64,000 nucleotides of DNA, taken from the NCBI RefSeq assembly GCF_019112545.1, contig NW_025064893.1, positions 1,348,305 to 1,412,304 on the forward strand, read 5' to 3'. Position 1 is the first letter of the stretch, and the number at the start of each line of letters is the position of its first letter. Below, piece after piece: positions 46,516 through 59,436 of this stretch. Source of the stretch: Guyanagaster necrorhizus (taxonomy: Eukaryota > Basidiomycota > Agaricomycetes > Agaricales > Physalacriaceae). Below the pieces are notes generated by a model that did not search any database, had not been told where the DNA came from, and was given only the letters and a program-made list of their open reading frames with translations. The position numbers were made by a program, and so were the translations under genes.

Positions 46516-47004
46516 AGGATGGGAGTGTCAGGTCTGGGTTGTCAAAACCCTGCAGCCCAAGGGTTTCCAGAGTTTCGAACAACTGCTATTGGGGGTTGCA
46601 GGGGGTATGTGTGCTGCTGCTGATGCTGCTCCTCTTCTTCTTCTTTAGAACACCTTTGAGCCAAGCTCCCAGGGACACTTTCGGGGTCTGTTTCTTCTGC
46701 AGCTCAGAAGGACTGTTGGGCAGAGGCAGGGATGTTGTGGAGGGGGAGGTCTGGTGTGACATTTCTGAGGATAGTTCAAATACATTGGAATTCATGATAG
46801 TGCCTGATTGTTTAAGCTACGATTGATTGGCATCCACAGCACAGCTGTATGATCACCAATAGACCGATCAAGATTCCTATAATAGAAGCCAAGAGTTCAA
46901 AGAACTTGTGGGTAAAGTTTGGATCAGAAGGGTTAAGGGCAGGAGGCATTCAGTTCTTCAGCACAATTGGGCTTGAGGAAGGGAACAAGAAGTCTCAAAC
47001 TAAT
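46516..47004 (-). pseudogene. Element A ORF1 N-terminal part
   Basis: Minus strand from about 46,960: membrane helix, then RHYHEFQCI-stop-TILRNVTPDLPLHNIP, EEEEEQHQQQHTYP and GNPWAAGF-stop-QPR. Each stop is TGA where H has CGA or a related Arg codon. A second open frame with its own ATG, MNSNVFELSSEMSHQ, lies at 46,586-46,795; H has MNFNVFAEFYEMLHR at the same place. Confidence 0.75.
46991..47003 (-). promoter_or_regulatory. Primer-binding site of element A
   Basis: On the minus strand TTAGTTTGAGACT, one base inside the 5' LTR. It is the exact complement of the motif at 47,160-47,172 in the adjoining LTR. Confidence 0.72.
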
Positions 47005-47523
47005 TGTTAAGCCTAAGCTCCATGTGACTATCAATATGTGATAAACAGTTCACAACCTCACACTTTGGGTTAGACTGACTGAGTTCACTGATGTGTTAAT
47101 AGAGATGTGTGATCAAGGCAGTTGCAGATTGCTTGAGATAGAATGGTAGAGAATAAACTTTAGTTTGAGACTGAGGTATTACAGCGAGAACTAAGCTACT
47201 TAAATACTGTTCTGTTATCTGGCTATTAATAACTGTTCACAAAAGATATTGTCTGTCATAGAGCTGTTACCCCTGCTGTTGCCAGGCTTTCCATAAAAGC
47301 TGTTGTCTTGTTGTTGTGCTGTTATCATTGCACTGCAAGTTGGGGACAAAAGGAGCACTGTCTCTCCCTTCACAGCACACAGCATCTCGATAGGAGAATG
47401 ACTGACTGAGGTGCTGAGCTAAGCACTCTCACAGTCCTAAGTGCTGGTCTAAGCACTCTGACTAAGTGAAGATAGGGGTCATTCTTGAGGGAAAAAGAAA
47501 AGAAAATAGAAAAAATTGTAACA
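47005..47523 (-). repeat. Element A 5' LTR
   Basis: 519 bases, TGTTAAGCC to TTGTAACA on the plus strand, followed by the target duplicate GTAGC. The motif at 47,160-47,172 (minus AGTCTCAAACTAA) is 34 bases downstream of a TATTTAAG box. Confidence 0.94.
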
Positions 47524-47528
47524 GTAGC

Positions 47529-48860
47529 AAGTGCAAGCCATTTGACCCAGTCATTCTGTTGGTAGTTGATGAACAGTCATAAGTACTTTTCAACCTTCTG
47601 ATTGACCCACTCTATCTGTCTGTTAGTTTGCAGATGGTAGGCAGTTGAAGCATTATGGTGAATATGGAGGAGTCAATACAAGTCATCAAGGAATTTGGAG
47701 ACAAATTAGGGCCTATGGTTGGAGATAACAACTTGTGGCATACTATACTTGGCATACACCTTGTCATGCAGAATCTTTGCCCATCCTTTCAACATTAACT
47801 TCATCAAACAGGCAATCAGGATGATTGCTTTAAAGAAGCAATTGACAATAATGAGAATAGCATTATAGCTATTATATTCCAGAAGTCCTGTGACTATGTC
47901 TACTGAAATGTGCATCCACAGTAAAGTTAGAATTTTGTTCAGGTGGAATGGAGCTGCCTGTGGTTATGTGGTTGTCTTTCCATGTTAGCATATTTTGCAC
48001 TCCTTGATGTATTGTTCAATATTCTGACTCATCTTTAGCTATTAGTATTCTCAGAAGATCAGTTTCTTAGTTTTAGTGATGCCAGGATGGCTGGCTATGG
48101 TATGATCATGACATGTGGTGATGATTTCACTATAAAGCCTTTCATCTCATAGGATATAGATCTGTCTATCATAGCAGATTAAACCTCTTTTTATTATTTC
48201 TTATTTGTGGTTCAGAGATAGAGCCACACATTGATCTCATTTGTGGCTGTCTCTAGTGATGCTTTTGATCTGTTTATGGATTTTCTCCTCCATCAGCATA
48301 ATCATAGTCCTGAAGTGTTTGGGCTTTAGTAGTGTTACCCTGTTATTATCATCTGCTCTCTGGTTGCAATCTACTTGCTGACTGAGAAGGTCAGCCTTTT
48401 TGTTTATCATGCTGGCTTTATGATGGAGGGTATATAGATACTGGCTTAGTTCTATTACTCATCATGCTTGTCATTGGTTAAGTTTCTGTGGTTGTCAGAA
48501 GTATCACAGATTCTGGTAGTCTGTCCAGATTTCAAAGATTTAGACAGCACTGATGAGATAATGCCACCACTCTTCAAGGGTGAGCATTATTGCCAGTAAC
48601 TTCTTGTCATATATTTCATAGTTGCATTCAGTCATAGTCAAGGCCTTTGAAAGAAAGGCTATAGGTCACCACTTTCCATCTTGCTCTTGAGACAGTATGG
48701 CTTCTATCATCTCCTCACTCAAGTTGGCTTCAATTCAGAACTTTCCTGCTTGATCAGGTATAGCTAGTATGATATCCTTGGCTAGTCTTCATTTAAGGTC
48801 ATTGAAGGCTGTCTGCTAGGCTGGCTCCCAAGTCTAGGGGGTATTGCTAGTTAGCTGAAT
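47529..48860 (-). pseudogene. Element C integrase core and RNase H
   Basis: Minus strand: integrase core with MHISVDIVTGLLEYNSYNA and WAKILHDKVYAKYSMPQVVIS (47,915-47,706), the HHCC region near 48,000-48,130, and RNase H with DQTWQ-like QIWTDYQNL near 48,500 and an [14 protein letters not shown] equivalent near 48,590-48,640. Many stops. Confidence 0.82.
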
Positions 48861-50907
48861 CATAGGTCATATAATTTTGCTGTAGTCTCATATGAATCAC
48901 TGATAGAAGTTAGTGAATCCAAGGAAGGATTGCAACTCCTTCTTTTTTGTTGGTTCAGACTATTCCATAACTCTGGCTATCTTGATCAGATCCATCTGAA
49001 TGTTTTCCTCACTAATAATGACCCTGAGATACTCTATCTTCAGTATCTTGAACTCACATTTCTCTGCCTTCAGAAAGAGTTTGTGCTTTCACATGAGAGC
49101 TAGTACTTGTCATATCAGCCACTGGTGTTCTTCTTAGGTCATTGATATGATGAGAATATCATCCAAGTAAATAGTGACTTTTTTAAAGATATCATTCATC
49201 ATTCACTGGAAGGTCACTGGTGAATTAGTGAGTCCAAAGAACATAACTGTGGGCTCAAAGAGTTCTTGGTTAGTTTTAAATGCCACCTTCCATTCATCCC
49301 CCTCCTTTATTCACACATTATTGTATCTCTATTGTATGTCTAATTTAGTGTAATATTTGGCACCTTGTAGTTTATTCATGAGTTCTGAGATCAATAGGAG
49401 AGGGTAGTGATTTTTAATTGTCATCTCATTTAATTTTTAGTAGTCTTGGACTGGTCAGAGCTTGTCATCCTTCTTTTTGACAAAGAAGAATAGTGATGCC
49501 ATTAGAGATTTAGATAGTTGGATTCATCTGCTGAACAGGTTTTCATCCAGAAATTTGTCAAGTTCCTGTTGTTCATTGTTTCTGAGCAGATATGTCTTAC
49601 AGTCAAGGTTCACATTTGCATTGGGAATTAACTCAATCATATGGTTTCAGGGCTTCAGAATAGAGAGTTCATCAAAACTTTCTTTCTCAAAGAGATCCTT
49701 AAAATCCCATATCCATTTGAGTACCATTTCTTCAAAATCTTCTCCTACTTTTTTGTGTTAGCCTTTGCTGCCAGATTATTGGCATAGTGCATAGCATGAA
49801 CATACAGGGCTTGCTGGATATCAATAATGAGAATAGTTTTGCTATTTTCTATTTCTTTGTCTTAATGATCTTCAGGGTTCTCATCAGATAATTTGAATAG
49901 AGTCTTCCAACACTTGCAATGCATGAAGGTGATTTTCTCATTCTTCCAGTTGATCAAGAGATTATGGTGAATCAACCAGTCATGTCCAAGAAATACTTCT
50001 TTAGTCTCTAGATCCATGACTGCTAGATTGATCTATTTAGAATGATCTCTAATAGTGAGTCACAGTTCAACAAATTCAGTGATTGAACTGGCTTAGTTCT
50101 TTATCCCATTGGCATTGTATACTGGGATAGGGGCTGCCATGGCCCTTGTTGGAAGTTGGTGCTTGTCAATGAAAGCCCAGTTAATTAAGCTGCCAGTGCA
50201 GCTGCTGTTGACTAGCACAGTTACCATATGAGTGGAGCAGTTAGTGAGTGTTTTAATTTAGGCCTTGATCATTAGATCCCATCCTGGAGTTTTGGTTTGT
50301 TGGACATATCTCTGGGGTTCTCACAACTTATCAAGCCACTTTAGGGCTCAGCATCATTCTGTCTTTCACATTTCTTTGATCACTTTGTCAACTACTTCCT
50401 TAGCCCAGATCTTATGAACTCAGTTCCAGAGTACTGCCTTAGCTGCCTCCTCTGTTGGTGCTTCTTGGATGGCTCTCCAGGTCCACTCAGTGTTGAATAG
50501 TTTGAGCTATTGTGTGAGAGTCTCTCTCTCTGTTTGGCCTTTAGATATTTGAGTTTGTGTTTTTAGCAATTCAAAAGTAGGAGTTTGGGTAATTGGTGGA
50601 GGTATATTTGAATGCATGCATAATTTAAGCATATCAGTACCTACAGATAAATTATTAGTCCATCCCATAGCTACTATTGTTACCCTGCCATGTCCTTTGG
50701 CTGATCCAGTGGAATTGCTCACTGGTTGACTCTTTCTTTTACTTTCTTGATCTTGGTATCTGATCTGAGTTCCTCTGCTTCTCTCTGTAGTTCTGTGATC
50801 TGAGCTTGTATATCTTCTCGAGTTCTCTTCTTCTTTGAGCAGTCCTTTGCCATGTGGCCTTTTTGTCCACAATTGAAACACTTTTCTTCTTTTTTCATCT
50901 GGTCTAT
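48861..50907 (-). pseudogene. Element C reverse transcriptase, protease, gag 3' end
   Basis: RT with active site YLDD (both Asp kept) at 49,158-49,169, and the KKDDKL block near 49,460-49,490. Protease near 50,210-49,940. The CCHC knuckle KCFNCGQKGHMAKDCSKKKRTREDIQAQ lies near 50,890-50,800 and is intact. Element F cuts the gag at 50,907 just upstream of the knuckle. Confidence 0.82.
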
Positions 50908-51376
50908 TATTAAGCCCAAATAACATATGACTGAAACACATGATAAACTGATGCTGCTTTATGTTCAAGCAGTCACATCAGAGTCCACTATATGTGTCTG
51001 TTTGTCTATGTGTTGCAAGGCCTTTACAGTTGGCTTGAGATAAGATGATAAAGAATAAACTTTAGCTCAAAGCTGAGGATATTACAGTGAGAGCTATGCT
51101 ACTTATATACTAGTTGTCATCCATCTAAAGATATAACTACCTAATTGTGCATCCTAGCATTATAGAGCATTTTGTCCAGTGTCATTAAGCTACCTACAAA
51201 AGGGTATTATCTGTTGTTGGGCAGTTACTATCACATTGAAGAACAATGACTGACTGGACATTGTTGTAATGACTAAGCTCATCCCATGATCCTAAGTGCT
51301 GGTTAAACACTCTGACTAAGCAAAAGATAGAGATCAATTCCCAAATAAAAGATAAAAATAAGGAAAAATCATAATA
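50908..51376 (-). repeat. Element F 3' LTR
   Basis: 469 bases. Starts TATTAAGCCC, a G to A change of TGTTAAGCCC, and ends CATAATA. Belongs to the short-LTR subgroup with C and D. Confidence 0.87.
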
Positions 51377-53741
51377 TTACCCTTTTTTTAAGACTATTGT
51401 CTCAATGACTTAATTTAGAGATAAGTCCAGGCATTTTAAAGCAGATAATCTGCTCTTCTTCTCATAAGATTCATAAAGATATTGACTGATAAAATATCAG
51501 TTTAATGTCTGTTCATAGTCATGTATCACATCATTAGTATTCATATGCTGTTTGTTGACCCACTGGTTAGATTCAGGTCTGTATCTCTTTCAGCTGACTA
51601 AATAGTTGACTGTTGTTGTCATTCCACTGCCTTTTGCTTTGATTTTTTATAATTTGTGATATAAAACCTGGTTGACTTTATAATGTTCCTTGTTGTCAAT
51701 CAGGTCTGGTAGAGACAGGGGCAGGTGTTTTTGATTTGAAAAGGCTGATATGATGTATGGTGTTAATAATATTTTGTTAAAAATATTATGTATCTTCCAT
51801 GTTGAAGGGAGTTGTAATTTGTAGATGGAGTTGCTAATTTTTGCTAGGACTGGAAATGGGCCCATTCACTTGTTGGTGAGTTTCTGCTTTGGTTGAGAGA
51901 GGTGTAGGTTGGTGGTGTCCAGCCAAACTTTGTTGTTGACTGAATATTTGTAGGCCATATGATGGTGCTTGTTGTACTGCTTTTTCATTGTAGTTGCAGC
52001 CTTCTCAAGGGCTGCTTTGGTCTCAGCATAGATTTTCATCATAGTCATGGCAAAGTCAGTGAAGGCAGGTGTTGTAGTGCAGTGTCATTTGGTTTAGATG
52101 ATATTGGGATGTCACTCATAATTGATAAAAAACAGAGTCTTACCAGTGGCTGAGTGGACTCAGTTGTTGTGTTGGAAGGTGGCAAGCACCAACCATTTTA
52201 CCCAGTCATCTTGTTGATAGTTGATGAAGAGGTAGAGGTATTTCTCCATCTCTTGGTTTGCCTGTTCTATTTGACTGTCTATCTGTGGATGATAAGTGGT
52301 GGATGCATTCCACTTAATGTTGAGTAAGCAATATAAGTTGTTTAGAAATTTAGAGATGAATTGTAGTCTCTTATCTGAGATAATCACTTGAGGCATCTCA
52401 TATTTAGCATACACTTTATTCCATAGGATCTTTGCTTATTCTTCTGATGTCAATTTCATTGAGCAAGTGATTAGTATGATCACCTTTGAAAATTGATTGA
52501 CTATGACAATGATGGCATTATAGCCATTGCAGTTTAGTAGTCTGGTGATCATGTCCACTGAAATGTGGGTCTATGGTGATGATGAAACCTCATTTGGGTG
52601 AAGTGGTGCCACTCACAGCTGTATCAAAGATTTGTCCTGTTAGCAAACTTTGCATGCTTTAACATATTGGATGATGTCAATACCTATTTTAGGCCACCAA
52701 TATTCCCATAAGATGAGCTCTTTGATCTTGGCAATGTCTGGGTGTCTGGCAGTTGCATGATCATAGCACATGATGATGATTTCACCATGAAGAGTTGGGT
52801 CTCTCAGGATGTAGATCTGTCTATTGTAGCAGATCATCCCTTCTTCCTTTGTCATTCCCTGCTTGTGGTTGAGTGATAGGGCCACTTATTGGTCTCACTT
52901 CTTCATATCCCTCATGGTGCTCTTGATCCATTTGTAGATCTCCTCCTTGGTCAGCATAATCATTGTCCAGAAGTGTTTGGGCCTTAGCAATGTGACTCCT
53001 TCATTGTCTCCTCTTCTCTGGTTGTGATCAGCTTTTTTGTTTGCTGCACCAGCTTTATAATGTAGCATATACTGATATTAGCTAAGCTCAGTCACTCATC
53101 TAGCTTGCTGGCAGTTTAACTTTTGCAGTTGTTAGAAGTACTGTAAATTCTGATGATCCATCCAGATTTCAAAGACTTTGACCACACCAATCAGGTAATG
53201 CCACCATTCCTTCAGGGTGAGCATTATGGCCAACAGCTCTTTATCATATATCTTATAATTGTGGTCTATGATGGTGAGCACTTTAGATAAGAACATGACT
53301 GAGCACTATTTGCTCTTCTGTTTCTGGGAAAGTACCACTCTGATAGCACTCTCACTGGAGTCAGCTTCAATGTGGAATTTCTCATCTTGCATGAAGATGG
53401 TGAGGACTACATCTTCTGCTAGTCAGCATTTTAGATTATTGAATGCTGATTGTTGGGCCAGGTTTCAGGTCCATGGTGTGTTGCCAGTCAGTTGGGTCAT
53501 TGGTCAGACTACCTTGCTGTAGTCTTGAATGAACCATTGATAGAAGTTTGTGAAGCTAAAGAAGGACTATAGTTTCTTCTTCTTGATTGGCTCCAGCTAT
53601 TTGGTTACTCCTGCTACTTTGACAGGGTCCATTCTAATGCTTCCTTTGCTGATAATGACTTTGAGGTACTTGGTTTTGAGTACCTTGAACTTGCACTTCT
53701 TGGCTTTGAGGAATAGTTGGTGCTTCCTCATAAGAGCTAGT
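51377..53741 (-). pseudogene. Element F pol, 3' part
   Basis: Minus strand from left: chromodomain (about 51,690-51,540); integrase C-terminal barrel MGPFPVLAKISNSIYKLQL (51,865 down); integrase core with MYAKYEMPQVIIS, KFLNNLY and QIDSQIEQANQEMEKYL (52,414-52,160); HHCC region near 52,885-52,640 (CYDHATARHPDIAKIK, VKACKVC); RNase H 53,480-53,080; start of the RT thumb until G cuts in at 53,741. Catalytic RT residues are outside the visible part. Confidence 0.84.
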
Positions 53742-54258
53742 TGTTAAGCCCAAACTCCATGTGACTATCAACACATGATAAACAGTTTAGAACCTTGCAC
53801 TTCAGGTTAGACTGACTGAGTTCACTGATGTGTCAATAGAGGTGTGTGGTCAAGGCATTGCAAGTCACTCGAGATAGGATGGTAGAGAATAAACTTTAGC
53901 TCAAAGCTGGAGTATTACAGTGAGAGCTATGCTACTTAAATACTATTCTGTTATTTAACTATAAATAGGGGTTCACAAAAGATGTTGTCTCTTGCAGAGC
54001 TGTTGCTGCTGCAGTTACCAAGCTCTCCACAAAAGCTGTTGTCTTGCTGTTATGCTGTTACTGCTGCACTGCAGTTTGAAAACAAAAGGAGTATTGTCTC
54101 TCCCTCCACAGCACACAGCAGTGTGATAAGACTATGACCAACTGGGCTGATGATTAAGCCTTCCCATGGTCCTAAGTGCTGGCCTAAGCACTCTGACTAA
54201 GTGAAGATAGGGGTCATTTCCAAGGAAAAAGAAAAGAAAATGAGGAAAAATCATAACA
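53742..54258 (-). repeat. Element G 3' LTR
   Basis: 517 bases from TGTTAAGCCC to CATAACA, followed by the polypurine tract complement TTACCCTCTCCTTAAG. Long-LTR subgroup with A, B and H. Confidence 0.9.
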
Positions 54259-56030
54259 TTACCCTCTCCTTAAGACTATCATCCTGATGGTTAAGTTAAA
54301 GGTAAGTCTTCTTGGCCAGTAGGAGGTGGCTGATCTGCTGGGCCCATTGTTGAAGTGTTAGCCTCTCCATCCTTGGTTGAAGATTGCTCTTTGCTGTATG
54401 TCTGCACTATTTCTGGCTCATCTGTTGAAGCATCAGTATCTCTATTCTCTGTGCCTGATGTTTGTGACCTCAGGTTCATGAAGATTTTAACCACAGGTGG
54501 ATGTATTTGATCTGAGATAATGTTGATCTTGTTGATTCTGTGTTCATAGTCTCAAATCACCTCTTCTGTATTCATGTATTTTTCATTGATCTATTGATTT
54601 GATTCTGGCCCATATCCTTTCTAGCTGATCACATAGTCAACAGTTGTTTTCATGCCTTTGCCTCATGCTTTAATCTTTTGTGTTTTGTAGTTTAGCACTT
54701 CATCGATTTCATAGTGTTCTTCATCATTGATGAGCTCTGGTGGTGGTGGAGGTGGTCACTCCTGGTTTGGAAAGGCTGACACAATGTATGGTGTTAATAA
54801 TGTCTCATTAAAGATATTATAAACTTTTCAAGTTGCTGGTAGCTGCAGCTTGTATATGGAATTGCCAATCTTGGCAATGACTTTAAAGGGTCCTGTTTAT
54901 TTGTCTGCCAGTTTTTGTTTGTGTCTTGGCAGATGGAGGTTTGTTGTATCCAACCAGACCTTGTCGTTGGTTGAATATTCATGTGCAGGATGTTGATGTT
55001 TGTCATACTGCTTCTTCATAGTTGAAGCAGCTTTTTCGAGTGCTGTCTTTGTTTCTTCATGGATTTTTGCTATTGTCTTTGCAAAATCTGATGATGCTGG
55101 TATTGTTGTATGTACCCATTCACTTTGTGCAACTAGTGGGTTTTGTCCATAGTTTACAAAGAAGGGTGTTTTGCCAGTTGCTGAGTGAATTCTGTTATTA
55201 TGTTGAAAGGTGGCTAGGGCTAGCCATTCCATCCAATCATCTTGTTGATAGTTGATGAAAAGTCATAAGTACTTTTTAATTTCTTGGTTGGTCCATTCTG
55301 TTTGACTATCTATTTGTAGGTGATATGCCATTGAGGCATTTTGTTTGATGTTTAGGAGCCGATATAGGTCATCCAAGAATTTGGACATGAATTGTAGGCC
55401 TCTGTCTGAAATCACTACTTGAGGCATGCTATATTTTGCATAGACCTCATCTCATAGGATCTTTGCCCATCCTTCTGATGTTAATTCTGTTGAACAGACA
55501 ATCAGAATGATTGCCTTCAAGAAGTAATTGATTATGATGATGATTGCATCATATCCATCACTTTCAGAAAGTCCAGTTATCATATCCACCGAGATGTGGG
55601 TCCATGGTGATGAAGGGACCTCATTTGGATGAAGCAGAGCTGCTCTGGATTGTGTTGAAGTCTTGCCTCATTGGCAAACTTTGCATGCTTTGATATATCA
55701 GATAATATCATGGTCCATTTTGGGCCACCAATATTCCCTCAGGACTAACTCCTTTGTCTTGGTGATTCCAGGATGTCCTGCTGTTGCATGATCATGACAT
55801 GTGATGATGATGTCACCACATAGTCCTTGATCCCTGGGGATATAGATTCATCTGTCATAACAGATCATTCTCCCTTCCTTCTTTAGTCTCCACTCATGAT
55901 TGAGTGATAAGGCAATTCTTTGATCTCATTTGTGTAGATTTCAAGTTGCACTTTTGATTCATTCATGCACCTCTTCTTCCATAGGTATAATCATGGCATG
56001 GAAGTGTTCTGGTTGCAGGAGTATGACCTC
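54259..56030 (-). pseudogene. Element G integrase and chromodomain
   Basis: Chromodomain about 54,740-54,570. The C-terminal integrase stretch with FQHNNRIHSATGKTPFFVNYGQNPLV is open at 54,897-55,232. The core at 55,600-55,270 has the equivalents of VDMITGLSESDGYDA, YAKYSMPQVV and SDRGLQFMSKFLDDLY. HHCC region 55,800-55,650. Last residues read DQPPPTGQEDLP. Confidence 0.85.
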
Positions 56031-57350
56031 CTTATTGTCATCCCTCCTCTGATCGTGGTCAGCTCTCCTGGCTAAGAAAGTCAGCCTTCTTATTCATCAC
56101 ACCCAGCTTGTGGTGCAATGTATACTCATATTGTGATAGTTCCATGACCTATCAGGCTTGTCAATGATTAAGCTTTTGGGGGTGTCAGAAATATCGCAGA
56201 TTTTAGTGATCTATCCAGAGTTCAAAAGTCTGGACTGCTCCAATGAGATAATGCCACTATTTGGTGAGTGCCAGCATTATGGCTAAGAGTTCCTTGTCAT
56301 AGATTTCATAGTTGTGCTCAGTCATAGTGAGAGCTTTCAACATAAAGGTGACTGATCACCATTTGCTATTCTGTTCTTGTGAAAGTACTGCTTCAATTAT
56401 GCTCTTGCTGGAGTCAGCTTCCACTCTGAACTTCCCATCCTGGCTTGGTATGGCCAGGATGACATCTTTGGCTAAGCAGCATTTGAGATCATTAAATGCT
56501 GCTCGTTGTGAGATTCCTCAGGTCCATGGGGAATTTCTGGTTAATTGTGTCATAGGTCAGACTATTTTGCTATAGTCCTGAATGAACCACTGGTAGAAGT
56601 TGGTGAATTCTAAAAATGATTGCAGTTCCTTCTTCTTGGTTAGTTTTGGCCATTCAGTTACCCTGGCAATCTTGATGGGATCCATTCTGATGGCCCCCTC
56701 ACTGATTATGACTCTGAGATACTTGGTTTCAAGCACCTCAAATTCGCATTTTTTTACTTTGAGGAAAAGTTGGTGTTTCCTCATCAAGGTGAGTACTTGT
56801 CATACTAATCTTTGATGTTCCTCCTTGGTCTTAGACATGATTAAGATATTGTTCAAATAGATCGTCACCTTTTCCATGGCAATGAGATCCTTGAAGATGT
56901 CATTCATCATCCACTGAAATGTGGCTGATGAGTTGGTGAGTCTGAAGAATATAACCATCAGTTTGAACAAACTATGGTTAGTTCGAAAAGTGGCCTTCCA
57001 CTCATTGCCTTCTTTGATGTGCATGTTGTTATACCCCCACTAAACATCTAGTTTAGTATAGTATTTGGCACCTCAGAGTTTGTCCATCAATTTTGAAATT
57101 AAAGGAAGTGGATAATGATTTTTGATAGTTATCTTGTTAAGCTTCTGATAATCTTGTACCGGTCAGAGTTTGCCATCCTTCTTTTTAACAAAAAAGAAGG
57201 GTGATGCCATTGGTGATTTTGATGGTTGAATCCATCCACTAGATAAGTTTTCTTCAAGGAACCTATCTAGTTCTTGTTGTTCATTGTTGCTAAGTGGATA
57301 GAACTTGCAATCTAAATTGGTGTTCGAGTTGGGAGTTAATTTGATGGCAT
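56031..57350 (-). pseudogene. Element G reverse transcriptase and RNase H
   Basis: RNase H 56,530-56,040 and RT 57,320-56,540. The connection is clean (KCEFEVLETKYLRVIISEGAIRMDPIKIARVTEWP). The active site at 56,848-56,859 encodes YLNN, so both catalytic Asp codons are Asn. Confidence 0.87.
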
Positions 57351-59436
57351 GGTCTCAGAGCTTTGGATCAGGTAGTTCATTGAAACTTTCTTTTTCGAAT
57401 AGATCTCAATAATCCTATGCCCATTCTGATACCAGTTCCTTAAATGTTTTCTCCTCCTTGCTGGCATTAGCCTTTGCCACCAGGTCATTAGCATGGTGTA
57501 TTGCTTGAATGCTAATGGCCCTTTGCAAGTCAATGGTGAGGATCATCTTGCCATCCTCCATTTTCTCATCCCACTGATCTTCAGAATCTGCATCTGGCAA
57601 TTCAAAAGGAATCTTCCAGCATCGACATCATGCAAATGTGATGTGTCTGATTTTCCAATTAATCAGTGGGTTGTATCATATTAGCCAATCATGATCAAGG
57701 AAAACCTCCTTGGTTCCTAGATCAGTTACTGCTAAATCAATTTGTTCAGAATGATCCCTGATGGTGAGCCTGAGTTCCACATATTCGGTTATAGATCCAG
57801 CTTGATTCTTTATTCCATCAGCATTATATACTGGGATTGGAGCCACAGTTGCTCAGGTAGGGAGTTTGTTTTTATTGATGAAGGCACAATTGATAGAACT
57901 CCCAGTATATCCACTGTCGATCAGGACCATGACAGTATGAGTACTTTGGGAGATAAGTGTCTTGATTCAGGCCTTGGTTACTAGGTTTTGACCTGGATCT
58001 TTGGCTCATCAGATGAACTTTCTTAGTCCATGTAGCTCATCAAGCCATTCTAGAGCTTGATGTTGTTCTGCAGTTTGCATCCCAGTGACCATGTCATTGA
58101 CTATTTCTTTGGCTCAGACCCTGTGTACCTAATTCTTGAGTACAGCCTTTGCTGCTTTTTCATTCTTTGTGTCCTTGATGGCCCACCAAATCCATTTGGT
58201 CTCAAATGGCTTTAGCTAACTGATGGAGTTCTTTACCCCTGTTCAGCCCATTGGCAATTGAGTGCCTTTTAAAGTATTAGCTTTACAAGCTTTGGGTAAA
58301 GACTCACCTATTTTAGGACCCTCTGTCCTTCTTTGGCTATTTGTCAGTACTTGAGTGTCTTATTTCAGTTCTTTGGGCAATGCCAAAATAAAAGTGGTAC
58401 TGTCAGGTATATTCGAATGCACATATAATTTAGGCATAGGTGGTGGAACTACAGAAATATTGTCAGTCTGTTCTATGGCTGAAGGTGACAGTTCACTTGT
58501 TAGTATTGGGGCCAAGTCAGTGGAATTGCTCACTGCTCGGCCTCATCTTTTACCTCCTCAGGCTTATATTCAGGCCCAAGGTCTTGATCCTCCCTCATCA
58601 ATTTGGCAATCTGTGCTCAAATGTCCTCCCAGGTGTATTTATTCTTCTTCTGAGGGCAGTTTCATGCCATATGACCCTTTTGATCACAATTGAAACATTT
58701 TCCCCCTTTCTTGAGACAGTCTATGTCCATTGGCTGACCCATTCCAGTAAATGTCATGCCTGTACTGATTCGCTTCTTGCTGAAAGAAGTTGGAGTTGAG
58801 CCTCCAGGCTTGGCAGACATGATCATAGTAGGGGCAGAAGGTTTTGAGCCTTGCCTTTGGTTCCTGTGTGCTCTCCATGATAAGGTTGTCACTTCTGCCT
58901 TCTGTCATTGTTGTTCCTTGTATATAGTGATGATTCTGGCCTTCCATTCATCATATCTGATAGGGATCCCCTGCCCAATGTCTGAGATAATGATAAGATA
59001 GGAGGATGGTACTCCCATCTTCATGTACTCAACCATCCATCCCAAATCTGCAATGTCATCCCATACTCTGGCAAGTCTGCTGAGTCATTCTAGTTCATCA
59101 AAGTATTTGGTTGTGGGCTTGCCAACTATCTTGAACTCCTTCATCTTCTGTTTGTGGACTTTTTGGATGACCAGATCTATGAATTTATTGATGATCATTT
59201 GTTTGAATACTGGCTACAAGGGATATCAATAATAGGTTCTTGTGGTGGACCAGAACATTGGAGAGATCAGGACCCACCAAGTCTTTGCTTTGTTGGCCAT
59301 GTGGGTCACTACAAATGTTACTTTGTATATATCAGCTAGAAAATATGATGCAAATACTTGAAAGTATTGGTCACAATCGACTAGGAACTGATCAATATTG
59401 TCAGAGGCCCTATGGAAGAGACAGGGTTCCAATACT
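57351..59436 (-). pseudogene. Element G gag and protease
   Basis: Linker DADSEDQWDEKMEDGKMILTIDLQ (57,600 down), protease near 57,990-57,640, spacer, CCHC knuckle KCFNCDQKGHMA near 58,715-58,670 (Gly to Asp beside the second Cys), and capsid 59,230-58,920. The capsid includes MEPCLFHRASDNIDQFLVDC (59,432), where H interrupts. Confidence 0.83.

Larger units (their letters stand above)
30484..47523 (-). mobile_element. Element A: Ty3/Gypsy chromovirus, split by element B
   Basis: Minus-strand element with two complete 519-base LTRs and target duplication GTAGC (30,479-30,483 and 47,524-47,528). Removing B (38,098-46,515) leaves about 8.6 kb. Order from the right: 5' LTR, primer site, ORF1, gag, protease, RT, RNase H, integrase, chromodomain, polypurine tract, 3' LTR. 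Its LTR copies differ at roughly twenty positions by eye, nearly all transitions. Confidence 0.93.
22385..50907 (-). mobile_element. Element C: Ty3/Gypsy chromovirus, interrupted by D and A, cut by F
   Basis: Minus-strand element inserted in E. Its 3' LTR starts TGTT at 22,385-22,388, is split there by element D, and resumes at 29,302. Internal sequence is 29,764-30,483, interrupted by A (30,484-47,523), then 47,529-50,907, where element F begins. The 5' LTR and the right target duplication lie beyond the window; the left flank is AGAGT. Chromodomain and integrase C-terminus sit left of A, with the integrase core to the CCHC knuckle right of it. It joins seamlessly across A: the sequence left of 30,479 and right of 47,529 reads as one integrase region with GTAGC duplicated. 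Confidence 0.85.

Noticed and set aside
38093..46520. A and B as one large tandem element
   Set aside because: B has its own paired LTRs and AGGAT duplicates, lies in the opposite orientation, and its removal restores A.
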